DNA of 64,000 nt from Drosophila pseudoobscura (lineage: Eukaryota; Arthropoda; Insecta; Diptera; Drosophilidae): positions 56,311,869 through 56,375,868 of the forward strand of contig NC_046683.1 in assembly GCF_009870125.1 (NCBI RefSeq), given 5' to 3'. This document shows positions 1 through 9,386 of this stretch, piece after piece. Position 1 is the first letter of the stretch, and each line of letters opens with the position of its first letter. The notes under the pieces are model-generated. The model had not been told where the DNA came from, ran no database searches, and saw only the letters and a program-made list of their open reading frames with translations. Made by a program: the position numbers and the translations under genes.

Positions 1-439
1 AACACGTGGAGCTTCTTTTGGGCGGGGGCTGGGGGGGGTTTTATTGCAAAACTTTGCTCATAAAGCACTAGGGAGGCAGCCAGCCGCGAGCAGTACCATT
101 TGTATTGCTGTCCGAGCCCATTTGGCCATGTTAATTCATTAATACTCCTCGTACAGCCTTGACCCAAGCGTCCGTCTTAGGCCCGCGCCCCACCACACGC
201 CCACCCGCAAACGGTAATTGCCATTTTAATGCCGCTTTACAGTTTCGGCAAAGTAGCGAAAGAAAAGTTCAAATCATGGCATTACGTACTCGCCCGCCTG
301 GGATACAGAAAACTAATTCCCTGGCGCATTAGGCTCCCGTGCGGCCCGGCACGGCACGGCACGGCACGGCGCTCGAGTCTCCACCAACGATAGTCCGGCA
401 CAGTGGGCCGATAGCCAGAGAGACGCTTTCTTCGCATTC
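1..439. other. Non-coding left flank of the Skp1-like array
   Basis: No open frame with recognisable content was seen. The stretch holds a G-run near 25-40 and a short (GGCAC)n array near 346-370. Similarity to the tandem repeat units begins only at about 440, so this is unique DNA next to the array. Confidence 0.6.
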
Positions 440-519
440 ACATGTCTTTATTGTGTGTGTGTGTTTGTGCGGATGGATTAAACTATTCTAGAAGATTCCA
501 CCGGCCCTGATGCGGCGCA

Positions 520-975
520 CTACTTCATGGGCCCCTTCGGTATCTCGGAGCGAGGGATGTTGAAGATCTGACGTATCTGCTGGGGAGTCTTGCCCTTCAT
601 CATGTTGGCCAGGTGCTTGGCAATCAGTTGCAACAAACCCTTTATATCCATGTAATCGGCGGCCATCATTAGCTCGATGACAATGCGCTGCTCCATCTTC
701 AGGAACTCGATGTCCCAGGGAATGATGTCATCGGTGGACCGCCCATAGGCAGCCTCATCTTCAGGCGGCTCGGGGTCGTCCTTGTGGTACTCGGCCCAGA
801 TCAGGACCAAGCGCAAAATTTCCGAATTCACTTTCGGCAGAACAAGAGGTTCCTTCTTCTTATCCTCCTTGTCGCCATCCTCGAGCAAGCCTTTCATGAT
901 TCCCGAGCACTTCAGGAACCTGACGTCGACGTCGAAGTCTTCCCCGTTCGAAGACTGCAGTTTAATGGTCGGCAT
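520..975 (-). CDS. Skp1-like protein, array copy A1
   Basis: The 151-residue protein resembles Skp1, the adaptor that joins Cul1 to F-box proteins in SCF ubiquitin ligases. It opens with [17 protein letters not shown], the usual Skp1 start, and then shows the BTB/POZ-like part with [11 protein letters not shown] and [12 protein letters not shown]. The distal MDIKGLL and KGKTPQQIRQIF match the Skp1 F-box-binding helices. The open frame extends 14 codons upstream, but a 62-bp intron with good sites (donor G|GTAAGG at 1055, acceptor CTACAG ending at 994) would remove that stretch, so the MPTIKL start is chosen. The tail is 12-15 residues shorter than fly SkpA and lacks its conserved WCEEK end. 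AATAAA lies about 70 nt past the stop (447-452). Its last 50 residues differ from the other two A copies. Whether it is expressed is unknown. Confidence 0.85.
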   Translation of the reverse strand: MPTIKLQSSNGEDFDVDVRFLKCSGIMKGLLEDGDKEDKKKEPLVLPKVNSEILRLVLIWAEYHKDDPEPPEDEAAYGRSTDDIIPWDIEFLKMEQRIVIELMMAADYMDIKGLLQLIAKHLANMMKGKTPQQIRQIFNIPRSEIPKGPMK

Positions 976-1119
976 TTTGGTAGCTTCGTTGTTCTGTAGA
1001 TCGGGTGGGAAGTGCACTTATTTTATAAAACACAAAATCAAACACTAAACCTTACCGAAATCACAATTTATCAAATTTGAAAACCCTTTTTGCTTTTTCG
1101 TGTTTTTTTTTTTTTTCAG

Positions 1120-1335
1120 TGACAGGCTGTGAACTAGTGATGGGCAGCTTGGGTTAAATGTCGATACTGTATCGATGCTCGATGCTAGACTACTCGATAT
1201 TTGTTCAATGTATCGATTTTTCTTGCGATGTATTGAAAAGTATCGTGTATAATTTGTTATTTTGATTTACATAAAGGGGATTCTTTTATTGAGTGATGAT
1301 GCGGTTTCAGAACCGGAATATCGCGGGGAAATAAT
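1120..1335 (-). promoter_or_regulatory. CGATA/TATCGAT-rich upstream block of the Skp1-like genes
   Basis: The block begins about 65 bp upstream of the 5'-UTR donor of A1. It contains CGATA at 1162, TATCGAT at 1170-1176, CGATATT near 1195, TATCGAT at 1211-1217 and GTATCG near 1251. TATCGATA is the DREF recognition element, and clustered CGATA is the BEAF-32 motif in flies. The block recurs almost unchanged before all six genes, near 2740, 9530, 11150, 12375 and 13995. A promoter or boundary role is inference. Confidence 0.45.
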
Positions 1336-1340
1336 TTCCC

Positions 1341-1966
1341 CAGCCAGGCTCCGTTTTTCACATTCACAAAAGTTTTCCGATTTACTTTTGAAATCACATA
1401 AATTGGGGCTCTCTTTTTCCCATTCCGCAAGATTTCTTCGTTTTCAAAACGAAAACATTTTCGTTGACGAAATGAAAAGTAAACGGCTTTTTATACAACA
1501 AAACGAACCTTAATTGCAAAAGGAAAAAAATAGATGACTTATTGATGCATTAACATAAACTTGATACCTATATCAGGGTAATTTAACTTGTGCTTTCTTT
1601 ATAAATAATTTTATTTTAACCCAACCTAAAATTTGACTCGGAAAAAATTGGCCACAGCAACAACAAATTTCGTTTTGGTGTAAGCAGCTGACGCATTCCG
1701 ATTTGGTTATCGGAACGTTGGCAATTAATAAATTTTTGCGTATAACAGCACAAATGTGCATGTAACAGCTCAGACTGTGCTTGTAACATGCGCTCAACAG
1801 AAAATCTGGGTGAGCACAGCTGTTTCCCGCCCAATTTAATTCGGACTTCAAAATGTAACATATCGATAAAAAAAATATGTGAAAAATGGAACACCTTAAA
1901 ACGAAAACGAAACGTTTTGGCTGAAAACGTAATCCGCAAAAGTAAATGAAAAACGGAGCCTGCCTG
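1341..1966. mobile_element. 626-bp inverted-repeat (MITE-like) element, copy 1
   Basis: This block lies only in the A units, at a place where the B units read straight through (GGGGAAATAATATATTTTC). Its ends form an inverted repeat: CAGCCAGGCTCCGTTTTTCA on the left and CAGGCAGGCTCCGTTTTTCA, read inward, on the right. No long open frame is present, so it looks like a non-autonomous DNA transposon. No clear target duplication is visible. A full DRE (TATCGATA, 1861-1868) and three degenerate repeats with the core TAACAGC...TGTGC lie inside. Confidence 0.65.
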
Positions 1967-2149
1967 ATTGTATTTTCAATTATTTAATAATTAATATATT
2001 AATATATATTTATTTCAGTCTTTAATCCGCTTATTTTGTAGCTGTCTTTTGTCTCAAATATTCACAATCGCAATCGCATTTCTTTATTGTGTCTGTGTGC
2101 GGATGGATTAAACTATTCTAGAAGTGTCCACCGACCCTGTTGCGGCGCA

Positions 2150-2596
2150 CTACTTCTTGGGTGCCTGGGAGTGAGGGATGTGGAAGGTCTGACGTATCTG
2201 CTCGGGAGTTTTGCCCTTGATCATGTTGGCCAGGTGCTTGGCCGTCAGTTGCATCAAACCCTTGATGTCCATGTAATTGGCGGCCAGCATTAGCTCGATG
2301 ACAATGCCCTGCTCCACCTTGAGAAACTCGATGTCCCAGGGAATGATGTCGTCGGTGGACCGCCCATAGGCAGCCTCATCTTCAGGCGGCTCGGGGTCGT
2401 CCTTGTGGTACTCGGCCCAAATCAGGACCAAGCGCAAAATTTCCGAATTCACTTTCGGCAGAACAAGAGGTTCCTTCTTCTTATCCTCCTTGTCGCCATC
2501 CTCGAGCAAGCCTTTCATGATTCCCGAGCACTTCAGGAACCTGACGTCGACGTCGAAGTCTTCCCCGTTCGAAGACTGCAGTTTAATGGTCGGCAT
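2150..2596 (-). CDS. Skp1-like protein, array copy B1
   Basis: This is a 148-residue Skp1-like protein, a putative SCF adaptor. The first two thirds match A1 almost exactly, including the acidic-lysine loop [11 protein letters not shown] and the [11 protein letters not shown] segment. The distal part reads [17 protein letters not shown] and [14 protein letters not shown], closer to canonical SkpA than the A copies are. It ends in SQAPKK and so lacks the last helix (WCEEK) of fly SkpA, which in Skp1 structures helps hold the F-box. The start is set at MPTIKL because the longer frame begins inside the inferred 5'-UTR intron (about 2615-2676). All three B copies have the same predicted protein. 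The shared sequence and retained frame suggest recent homogenisation, selection, or both. Confidence 0.87.
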   Translation of the reverse strand: MPTIKLQSSNGEDFDVDVRFLKCSGIMKGLLEDGDKEDKKKEPLVLPKVNSEILRLVLIWAEYHKDDPEPPEDEAAYGRSTDDIIPWDIEFLKVEQGIVIELMLAANYMDIKGLMQLTAKHLANMIKGKTPEQIRQTFHIPHSQAPKK

Positions 2597-3054
2597 TTTG
2601 GTAGCTTCGTTGTTCTGTAGATCGGGTGGGAAGTGCACTTATTTTATAAAACACAAAATCAAACACTAAACCTTACCGAAATCACAATTTATCAAATTTG
2701 AAAAACCTGTTTGCTTTTTCGTGTTTTTTTTTTTTTTCAGTGACAGGCTGTGAACTAGTGATGGGCAGCTTGGGTTAAATGTCGATACTGTATCGATGCT
2801 CGATGCTAGACTACTCGATATTTGTTCAATGTATCGATTTTTCTTGCGATGTATTGAAAAGTATCGTGTATAATTTGTTATTTTGGTTTACATAAAGGGG
2901 ATTCTTTTATTGAGTGATGAAGCGGCTGCAGAACCGGAATATCGCGGGGAAATAATATATTTTCAATTATTTAATAATTAATATATTAATATATATTTAT
3001 TTCAGTCTTTAATCCGCTTATTTTGTAGCTGTCTTTTGTCTCAAATATTAAAAC

Positions 3055-3216
3055 ACGAAATCATTGTTTTATCGATAATTTTCTTGTGCTTTTAATGTAT
3101 CAATTTTTCTAGCGATGTATTGAATAGTATCGCTTATAGTCTCTTATTTTGGTTTGCATAAAGGGGATTCGTATACGGAATATCGCGGGGATATAATATA
3201 TTGTCAATTATTTAAT
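3055..3216 (-). repeat. Gene-less remnant of an array upstream block (with mates at about 11463-11630 and 14307-14349)
   Basis: Upstream of each B gene comes a second, diverged copy of the promoter block: TATCGATAA, then GCGATGTATTGAATAGTATCGC, CATAAAGGGGATTCG and ATATCGCGGGGATATAAT. No Skp1-like coding sequence is attached. It looks like what is left of a third gene unit after deletion. In the first dimer the retrotransposon is inserted in it; in the third dimer it is cut off at the array edge. Confidence 0.6.
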
Positions 3217-3544
3217 TATTGGCGCAGAAAGTACACGGATGTTTCGTACTTTTTATGATTTTATTTTACTTAATTCTTTACCAACCACTCTGTCCTGTTG
3301 ATACCGCAAAAGTCCTCATTGAATCCAGCTCCGATCTCTGGTTCTATTCCGATCTAGTTCTCGCATAGTTCTAGTTCGCAGAACTAGAACTATCGGATGA
3401 TTATTCATATCGATACTTATTCGGATACTTACGATATTTCGTACAACGTTAATAGTAAATACAATTGTAGATTAACACTAATAATTATAAGCTAGCAGCA
3501 AGGTAAATACAAATGTAGGGTTATAATACTAAAACAACCTAACA
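3217..3544 (-). repeat. 3' LTR of the retrotransposon
   Basis: This 328-bp repeat matches the 5' LTR base for base by eye. It borders the downstream TAAT target duplication at 3213-3216. Confidence 0.92.
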
Positions 3545-3631
3545 GCTCGGCCATCCTGACAATTAGATCGCCCTCGATCGTAAATATGTAATTAAGAGTA
3601 ATTTTAATTATATGTGTATATATATATTTTG

Positions 3632-6331
3632 TTAACTATTTAAGTAGGGGTCACTTTCACACTGATTACGCCAATCTGCCCATTTCCTTAATCGGCATGC
3701 CTCTATAATGCCCTCATACGGGATTTGGCTTATTTGGCAGTTTTCAATGTCATTTAACACATATCTGTCGTTCGGCAATACCTTCTTGATGATGTACGGA
3801 CCCCTGTACTTCGGAACAAATTTTTTATTTGTACCTATTGTGGTGTCAATGTTTCTCATTACAACGAAATCGCCTTCCAAGAACTCAATATGATTTTTGT
3901 GATTCCTTTCAAAATACTCTTCACTCTTCTGCTGACAATGCTCGATTTTATCCAAAGATTTCTTACGTACTGATTCTAAATCGCTTTGAGTTCGGTCTTG
4001 TTTATCATCTAAGTATTCTGTTAACGCGTCAATATTACAACCCCTCTGTTGGACTCCGAATAACAACACTGAAGGCAATTCTTTCGTGGTCGAATGGACT
4101 GAGTTATTAATTGCATATTCAGCCTTTATTAAAAGTTTGCTCCAATCCTCGTGATTTATTGGCTCAGTTATTTTGGCGAGCATAGCTTTCATAGTTCTGT
4201 TAACCCGTTCTACCTGACCATTCGCTTGGGGTGAAGCAGTTGCCACTTTCACGTGCTCTATATTATTTTCTAACAAAAATTTACTAAATTCTAATGATGT
4301 AAAACACGTTCCTCTATCGCTAATAATTCTACGTGGACGACTATAAAATTGAAAATACTTTGAAAAACATGTGTTGACTTCTTTAGTGCTTGTCGTATTT
4401 ACAGAAAACAATTTTACAAATTTCGTAAAGGCGTCAATGATAACTAATACATGCTTCTTCTTTGATATAACAGCGGGAAGTGGTCCAAAATGGTCTACGT
4501 GTAAGGTGTCGAATGGGATTGGTCGCTTAGGAATATTGTGAAGTGTTCGATTGTTCGCATGTGTGGGGACTGAAAACATGATACAATTTAAACAATTTCC
4601 TATAAACAAATCGATTTTAGATCTCATATTCGGGAACCAATAATGTCTTAAGATTTCTTTCATACATTTCTCAGTTCCTAAGTGACATAAGTTTTCGTGA
4701 ACTCTTCTGATTATTTGCGTTTCCATTTCAGCTGGGACATAAAACAGCTCAACGTCGTTCTCACCTATTTTATAAACAATTCCATCGCTCAATGAAAATT
4801 TCTTAACAGGTCCATGCTCCAATTGTTCTTTTAATTTTCCTATATGGTTGTCCCTGTTTTGTGTTATCTGAAGCTGAAGATTAATGTCGTCACACTCAAT
4901 CACGGAAACTATTCGGTCTTTGTTATCACTTTCATGAATTGTCACTATTGGTTCATATTCAAAATCTTGATTAAGCGCTGAAGGATATCTACTTAAGGTG
5001 TCCACATGGGACATATATTTTCCACTACGATGTTTTAAAGTGTAATTATAATTTGCTAGCTCTATGGCCCATCTGGCGATATTTGAATGAAGACGTCCCT
5101 TTCCTAAACATAAAACTACTGAGTTACAATCTGTTATAATTCTAAACGGAATCCCTTCTAAATAAATTCGAAATTTCCTCAATGAATAGATCACAGCTAA
5201 CGTTTCCAGCTTGAAACTTTCGTATCTTGCCTCTAGTTTTGTCGCTCTCTGTGAAAAATATGCTGTTGGGTGAAACTTATTGTCATCTTGTTTCTGCAAC
5301 AAAATTCCACCAAAACCTTCACTACTTGCATCACAATGCAATTCTGTTTCTCGATTTGGATTATACAGAGCTAATACTGGTGACGAAATCAGTTTTTCTC
5401 GAAGATATTCAAAAATTTGTATGCATTTGTCTTGAAGCTCAAACTTAGTTCCAGGTTTTGTAAGTTCTTGTAATGGTTTTGCTATTCTTGAGTAAGCAGG
5501 AATGAAACGCCTAAAATAAGAGAATAATCCCAAAACCTTTTGCATTTCATGGCGATCTTTTGGCAATGGCAGATGCTTAATGGTTGCTGTGTGTTCACAG
5601 TTTGGGCTTATTCCCTTACCAGAAAGGGTATATCCCAAGAACTCAATACTTTCATAACCAAATTGACATTTACTAACCTTAATTTCTAGTCGATATTCTG
5701 CGAGAATTCTTAAAACTCTACCTACTGTTATAAGATGTTCGTTCAACGACTTGGAACCTATAGCGATATCGTCCATGTAAACTACTACATTACCTTCGCG
5801 AATTAATGGTTGTAAAATGAAATTAATAAATCTCATAAATACTGCTGGTGCATTCATAAGCCCAAAAGGCATTCTTGTGTATTCATATTGTCCGCTAGGT
5901 ATGACAAATGCTGTATACTGCACTGAACTTTCTGCTACTTTTACTTGGTGATAACTGTGTTTCAAATCTAAAAGTGTAAAAATTGTGTTCCCTTCTAATC
6001 TCTCTAAGCAGTCGTCTATTAGTGGCAATGGATATCCATCACGAATGCAAATCTTATTAAGCTGTTTGTAATCTACACACATTCTTTTTTCCCCTGATTT
6101 TTTCTTAACTAATACTATTGCAGAGCTGTAAGGCGATTTACTTTCTCTTATGAAGCCTTTTTTCAATAGTTCATCTATTTGGGTATCTACTTCTTTCTTC
6201 TCCTGATATGAAAGTCTTCTCGGAACAGTGCGTACAGGTTCTTCTGATTTAAGTTTGAGGTTCATTTCATAGTTATGTTGAATTGCTGGAATGTTAGTTA
6301 AGTCTGAATAGTTAAGTTTTATCAATTCCAT
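3632..6331 (-). CDS. Retrotransposon pol open frame (reverse transcriptase, RNase H, integrase)
   Basis: This 899-codon frame shows, in order, a reverse transcriptase (LPLIDDCLERL, MPFGLMNAPAVF, YMDDIAIGSKS), an RNase H (HCDASSEGFGG and ITDCNSVV), and an integrase. The integrase has an HHCC-type zinc region (H-x-n-H ... CLNC) and a catalytic core (VDHFGPLP, ISDRGTCFTS, ASPQANGQVERVNRT). The order RT-RNH-INT marks the Ty3/gypsy superfamily. It lies downstream of the gag-protease frame, and no envelope frame follows. Confidence 0.93.
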   Translation of the reverse strand: MELIKLNYSDLTNIPAIQHNYEMNLKLKSEEPVRTVPRRLSYQEKKEVDTQIDELLKKGFIRESKSPYSSAIVLVKKKSGEKRMCVDYKQLNKICIRDGYPLPLIDDCLERLEGNTIFTLLDLKHSYHQVKVAESSVQYTAFVIPSGQYEYTRMPFGLMNAPAVFMRFINFILQPLIREGNVVVYMDDIAIGSKSLNEHLITVGRVLRILAEYRLEIKVSKCQFGYESIEFLGYTLSGKGISPNCEHTATIKHLPLPKDRHEMQKVLGLFSYFRRFIPAYSRIAKPLQELTKPGTKFELQDKCIQIFEYLREKLISSPVLALYNPNRETELHCDASSEGFGGILLQKQDDNKFHPTAYFSQRATKLEARYESFKLETLAVIYSLRKFRIYLEGIPFRIITDCNSVVLCLGKGRLHSNIARWAIELANYNYTLKHRSGKYMSHVDTLSRYPSALNQDFEYEPIVTIHESDNKDRIVSVIECDDINLQLQITQNRDNHIGKLKEQLEHGPVKKFSLSDGIVYKIGENDVELFYVPAEMETQIIRRVHENLCHLGTEKCMKEILRHYWFPNMRSKIDLFIGNCLNCIMFSVPTHANNRTLHNIPKRPIPFDTLHVDHFGPLPAVISKKKHVLVIIDAFTKFVKLFSVNTTSTKEVNTCFSKYFQFYSRPRRIISDRGTCFTSLEFSKFLLENNIEHVKVATASPQANGQVERVNRTMKAMLAKITEPINHEDWSKLLIKAEYAINNSVHSTTKELPSVLLFGVQQRGCNIDALTEYLDDKQDRTQSDLESVRKKSLDKIEHCQQKSEEYFERNHKNHIEFLEGDFVVMRNIDTTIGTNKKFVPKYRGPYIIKKVLPNDRYVLNDIENCQISQIPYEGIIEACRLRKWADWRNQCESDPYLNS

Positions 6332-6404
6332 GAATTTACTACGTTCTTTATCAGTTCGCTTTGGGTCGATATTATAGCTGTCCTCTTCTTTTGTTATTTC
6401 AATA

Positions 6405-8354
6405 CTATATATACGGTATATCTAAGTTGGTTCTTTCTAATGATTCACCTGCCATATGCTTTTGCTCGTTATCTTTCAATAAAAGGTCAATGTTATTACA
6501 ATTCAATTGGACACTAATCTTATTCTCATAATTTTCATCCTTCAATAATCCATTATTATTGATATCTGATAACATCATCTCACTGTCTCTATTTGTCAAT
6601 ACTACATTTTCAATTTGGTCGCTCTCAATGTTCACTAATACTCTATTTTCATCTAAGTCACTGTTCACTAATACTCTATTTTCATCTAAGTCACTGTTCA
6701 CTAATATTCTATTTTCATCTAAGTCACTGTTCACTAATACTCTATTTTCATCTAAGTCACTGTTCACTAATACTCTATTTTCATCTAAGTCACTGTTCAC
6801 TAATACTCTATTTTCATCTAAGTCACTGTTCACTAATACTCTATTTTCATCTAAGTCATTGTTCACTAATACTCTATTTTCATCTAAGTCACTGTTCACT
6901 AATACTCTATTTTCATCTAAGTCATTGTTCACTAATACTCTATTTTCAATTTCATTTTCAAAAATTAATTTTATTCCATAATTTTCAAGGAAACTGCGCC
7001 CCAGAAGGACATTATACGAAATATAGTTGTTTGGTACAACGAAAAATATAAGTTCTTTTTCAATGTTATGAAAAACTAAATTGACAATTATTTTTCCAAA
7101 AATGCTTATTCTCGAACCGTTAACTCCAAAATACTCTGTCGGTCTTAGTACACCATCAAAATTTTCATAAGGTATCGCCGAGCGCTGCATCAAATTAATA
7201 GCGCTACCGGTGTCCAACATGCCAGAAAGAAATTTAATTTGATACCTGCGTTTTATATCAGTGTAAAAATATACCCCTACCTGATTAACAATAGGAACAA
7301 AAATATTGTTCTCCTCTCTGTCGTCCATCGGCGGGTTGCTGGCTGTACCCACGGATCGCTGGGCTGACATAGGCTTCTGTTGGCAATCCTTCACCTGGTG
7401 CTGCATGGATCCACACTGGAAACACGATCCCTTCTCCCGCTTAGGTGCGGGACACGATGAAGCATAATGGCCATGTGCTGAACAATTATAGCAGCGCGCC
7501 TGGCTCCGGTCATTTCCGGAAGCAGTCATCCCAGTGCGCCTAAAATTCGTCTGGGTACTCTTCCTCAAAGCCTCGTATTGTCGAGCTAGCTCCTTAAGTT
7601 TTCCGATGGTCGACGCTGAATACAATAAGGCGATACTGGAAGATCGATCACGAAAACCATCAATGATGAACTGCACTGTCAATTTCTCTTCGATGTCGGC
7701 ACGCATAGCAATTTCTTCCATGCGAAGAATATATCCCATTACGGAGTTTTTCTCCGGGTTGAAAAAGGTTTCCTTCAGCAGGAGTACCACGTCGGCAGTT
7801 GAATTGCTGCGGCCAAAAGTTTTTAGGAAGTTTCCTTTAAACTCGTCGTAAGTCTTTGATTTGTCGACACGCATGAACAAGTCCGCCTCTGTTCCCGCCT
7901 TCATCAACATGCGCACACAACGAAGCTTAAAATTGCTGCTTTCGTTCACGCCTCCGCAAATCCGTTCAAAATTCAAGACCCATTCAGAGGCTTCATCATT
8001 TTCACTGGCAGAAAAAGGGGCAATCAGTTGCTTGACCATTCGGATGTCATCGGTCACATGGTTGTCCATTACCATTAAAGCAGCCAGTTTCTTCTTTTTC
8101 TCAGCAACCCTTATTGCGGCGTCAAGTAATTCTTCTTCTTTCATATCGTCGATCTGCTCATTTTCAGACACTTTCTCCTCCGATTCAATATCCGATTTAT
8201 TCACCAGACTTTCAGAAACTTCATCCATTCCACCACTTATGGCAAGCTTGCGAAGTTGCCTTAGTGTTGCTCTGGCTGGAAAAATGATCTCTTTCTCCAG
8301 CAACCACTCTACAATTTTTTCTTTGTCAATGTTTGCCATGGTTTCCTCAGCCAT
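6405..8354 (-). CDS. Retrotransposon gag-protease open frame
   Basis: This is the first open frame of the Ty3/gypsy element, 649 codons. The N-terminal part is acidic and lysine-rich, followed by a retrotransposon capsid-like domain. Two CCHC zinc knuckles follow (CYNCSAHGHYASSC and CFQCGSMQHQVKDC), then a retroviral-type aspartic protease with LDTGSAIN and VLLGRSF. A run of 11-residue repeats follows the protease. The family uses this product to form virus-like particles. It is described here only as part of a mobile element. Confidence 0.9.
   Translation of the reverse strand: MAEETMANIDKEKIVEWLLEKEIIFPARATLRQLRKLAISGGMDEVSESLVNKSDIESEEKVSENEQIDDMKEEELLDAAIRVAEKKKKLAALMVMDNHVTDDIRMVKQLIAPFSASENDEASEWVLNFERICGGVNESSNFKLRCVRMLMKAGTEADLFMRVDKSKTYDEFKGNFLKTFGRSNSTADVVLLLKETFFNPEKNSVMGYILRMEEIAMRADIEEKLTVQFIIDGFRDRSSSIALLYSASTIGKLKELARQYEALRKSTQTNFRRTGMTASGNDRSQARCYNCSAHGHYASSCPAPKREKGSCFQCGSMQHQVKDCQQKPMSAQRSVGTASNPPMDDREENNIFVPIVNQVGVYFYTDIKRRYQIKFLSGMLDTGSAINLMQRSAIPYENFDGVLRPTEYFGVNGSRISIFGKIIVNLVFHNIEKELIFFVVPNNYISYNVLLGRSFLENYGIKLIFENEIENRVLVNNDLDENRVLVNSDLDENRVLVNNDLDENRVLVNSDLDENRVLVNSDLDENRVLVNSDLDENRVLVNSDLDENRILVNSDLDENRVLVNSDLDENRVLVNIESDQIENVVLTNRDSEMMLSDINNNGLLKDENYENKISVQLNCNNIDLLLKDNEQKHMAGESLERTNLDIPYI
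6631..6948 (-). repeat. 33-bp in-frame minisatellite in the retrotransposon gag-protease frame
   Basis: About 9.6 copies of a 33-bp unit encode the 11-residue motif ENRVLVNSDLD, with N/S and V/I variation. The unit length is a multiple of three, so copy-number change keeps the frame. It lies between the protease and the end of the frame. Confidence 0.92.
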
Positions 8355-8450
8355 TTATAAAATGTGGAAAATACTCGTTGTCGGGGATGCCAGTAGACAA
8401 ATACTTATGTAGGCAGATTCGTTAAAGGGCTACTATCCCACTTCTGAAGT

Positions 8451-8778
8451 TATTGGCGCAGAAAGTACACGGATGTTTCGTACTTTTTATGATTTTATTT
8501 TACTTAATTCTTTACCAACCACTCTGTCCTGTTGATACCGCAAAAGTCCTCATTGAATCCAGCTCCGATCTCTGGTTCTATTCCGATCTAGTTCTCGCAT
8601 AGTTCTAGTTCGCAGAACTAGAACTATCGGATGATTATTCATATCGATACTTATTCGGATACTTACGATATTTCGTACAACGTTAATAGTAAATACAATT
8701 GTAGATTAACACTAATAATTATAAGCTAGCAGCAAGGTAAATACAAATGTAGGGTTATAATACTAAAACAACCTAACA
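8451..8778 (-). repeat. 5' LTR of the retrotransposon
   Basis: This 328-bp direct repeat is read on the minus strand, starting TGTTAGGTTG and ending GCGCCAATA. It is identical by eye to the copy at the other end. Confidence 0.92.
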
Positions 8779-8930
8779 TAATAATTAATGTATATTTATT
8801 TCAGTCCTTAATCCCCATTTTTTTGTAGCTGTCTTTTGTCTCAAATATTCACAATCGCATGTCTTTATTGTGTGTGTGTGCGGATGGATTAAACTATTCT
8901 AGAAGATTCCACCGGCCCTGCTGCGGCGCA

Positions 8931-9386
8931 CTACTTCATGGGCCCCTTCGGTATCTCGGAGCGAGGGATGTGGAAGATCTGACGCATCTGCTCGGCAGTT
9001 TTGACCTTGGTCATGTTGGCCAGGTGCTGGACAATCAGTTGCAACAAACCCATGATGTCCATGTAATAGGCGGCCATCATTAGTTCGAGGACATTGCGCT
9101 GCTCCTTCTCGAGAAACTCGATGTCCCAGGGAATGATGTCATCGGTGGACCGCCCATTGGCAGCCTCATCTTCAGGCGGCTCGGGGTCGTCCTTGTGGTA
9201 CTCGGCCCAGATCAGGACCAAGCGCAAAATTTCCGAATTCACTTTCGGCAGAACAAGAGGTTCCTTCTTCTTATCCTCCTTGTCGCCATCCTCGAGCAAG
9301 CCTTTCATGATTCCCGAGCACTTCAGGAACCTGACGTCGACGTCGAAGTCTTCCCCGTTCGAAGACTGCAGTTTAATGGTCGGCAT
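8931..9386 (-). CDS. Skp1-like protein, array copy A2
   Basis: This is a 151-residue Skp1-like protein of type A. The N-terminal BTB-like part matches the other copies except AANGRST in place of AAYGRST. The distal helices are unusual: EKEQRNVLELMMAAYYMDIMGL and MTKVKTAEQMRQIF, where SkpA has a KGKTPEEIRK-type motif. Loss of the KGKTPE core may alter F-box binding (inference). It ends in SEIPKGPMK, short of the family's WCEEK tail. The 5'-UTR intron sites are conserved (about 9405-9466). This copy lies just right of the retrotransposon, whose insertion separated it from B1. Confidence 0.85.
   Translation of the reverse strand: MPTIKLQSSNGEDFDVDVRFLKCSGIMKGLLEDGDKEDKKKEPLVLPKVNSEILRLVLIWAEYHKDDPEPPEDEAANGRSTDDIIPWDIEFLEKEQRNVLELMMAAYYMDIMGLLQLIVQHLANMTKVKTAEQMRQIFHIPRSEIPKGPMK

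Larger units (their letters stand above)
3217..8778 (-). mobile_element. Ty3/gypsy LTR retrotransposon, looks whole and young
   Basis: This 5562-bp element interrupts the spacer between B1 and A2. The sequence TAAT is duplicated on both sides (3213-3216 and 8779-8782), and the empty site is visible in the next dimer near 11623. The two 328-bp LTRs are identical by eye, so insertion was recent. A 13-bp stretch next to the 5' LTR (8435-8447) fits the primer-binding site for tRNA-Leu used by mdg3/micropia-type elements. Two long open frames cover gag-protease and reverse transcriptase-RNase H-integrase. No envelope gene is seen. The precise family name is uncertain. Confidence 0.93.

Noticed and set aside
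782-1048. Plus-strand frames of 71-121 codons repeated in each Skp1-like unit
   Set aside because: They are opposite the Skp1-like coding strand and recur only because the units are duplicated.
1573-1939. Minus-strand frames of 92 and 107 codons inside the inverted-repeat element
   Set aside because: AT-rich, overlapping in different frames, no transposase or other domain; conserved only through unit duplication.
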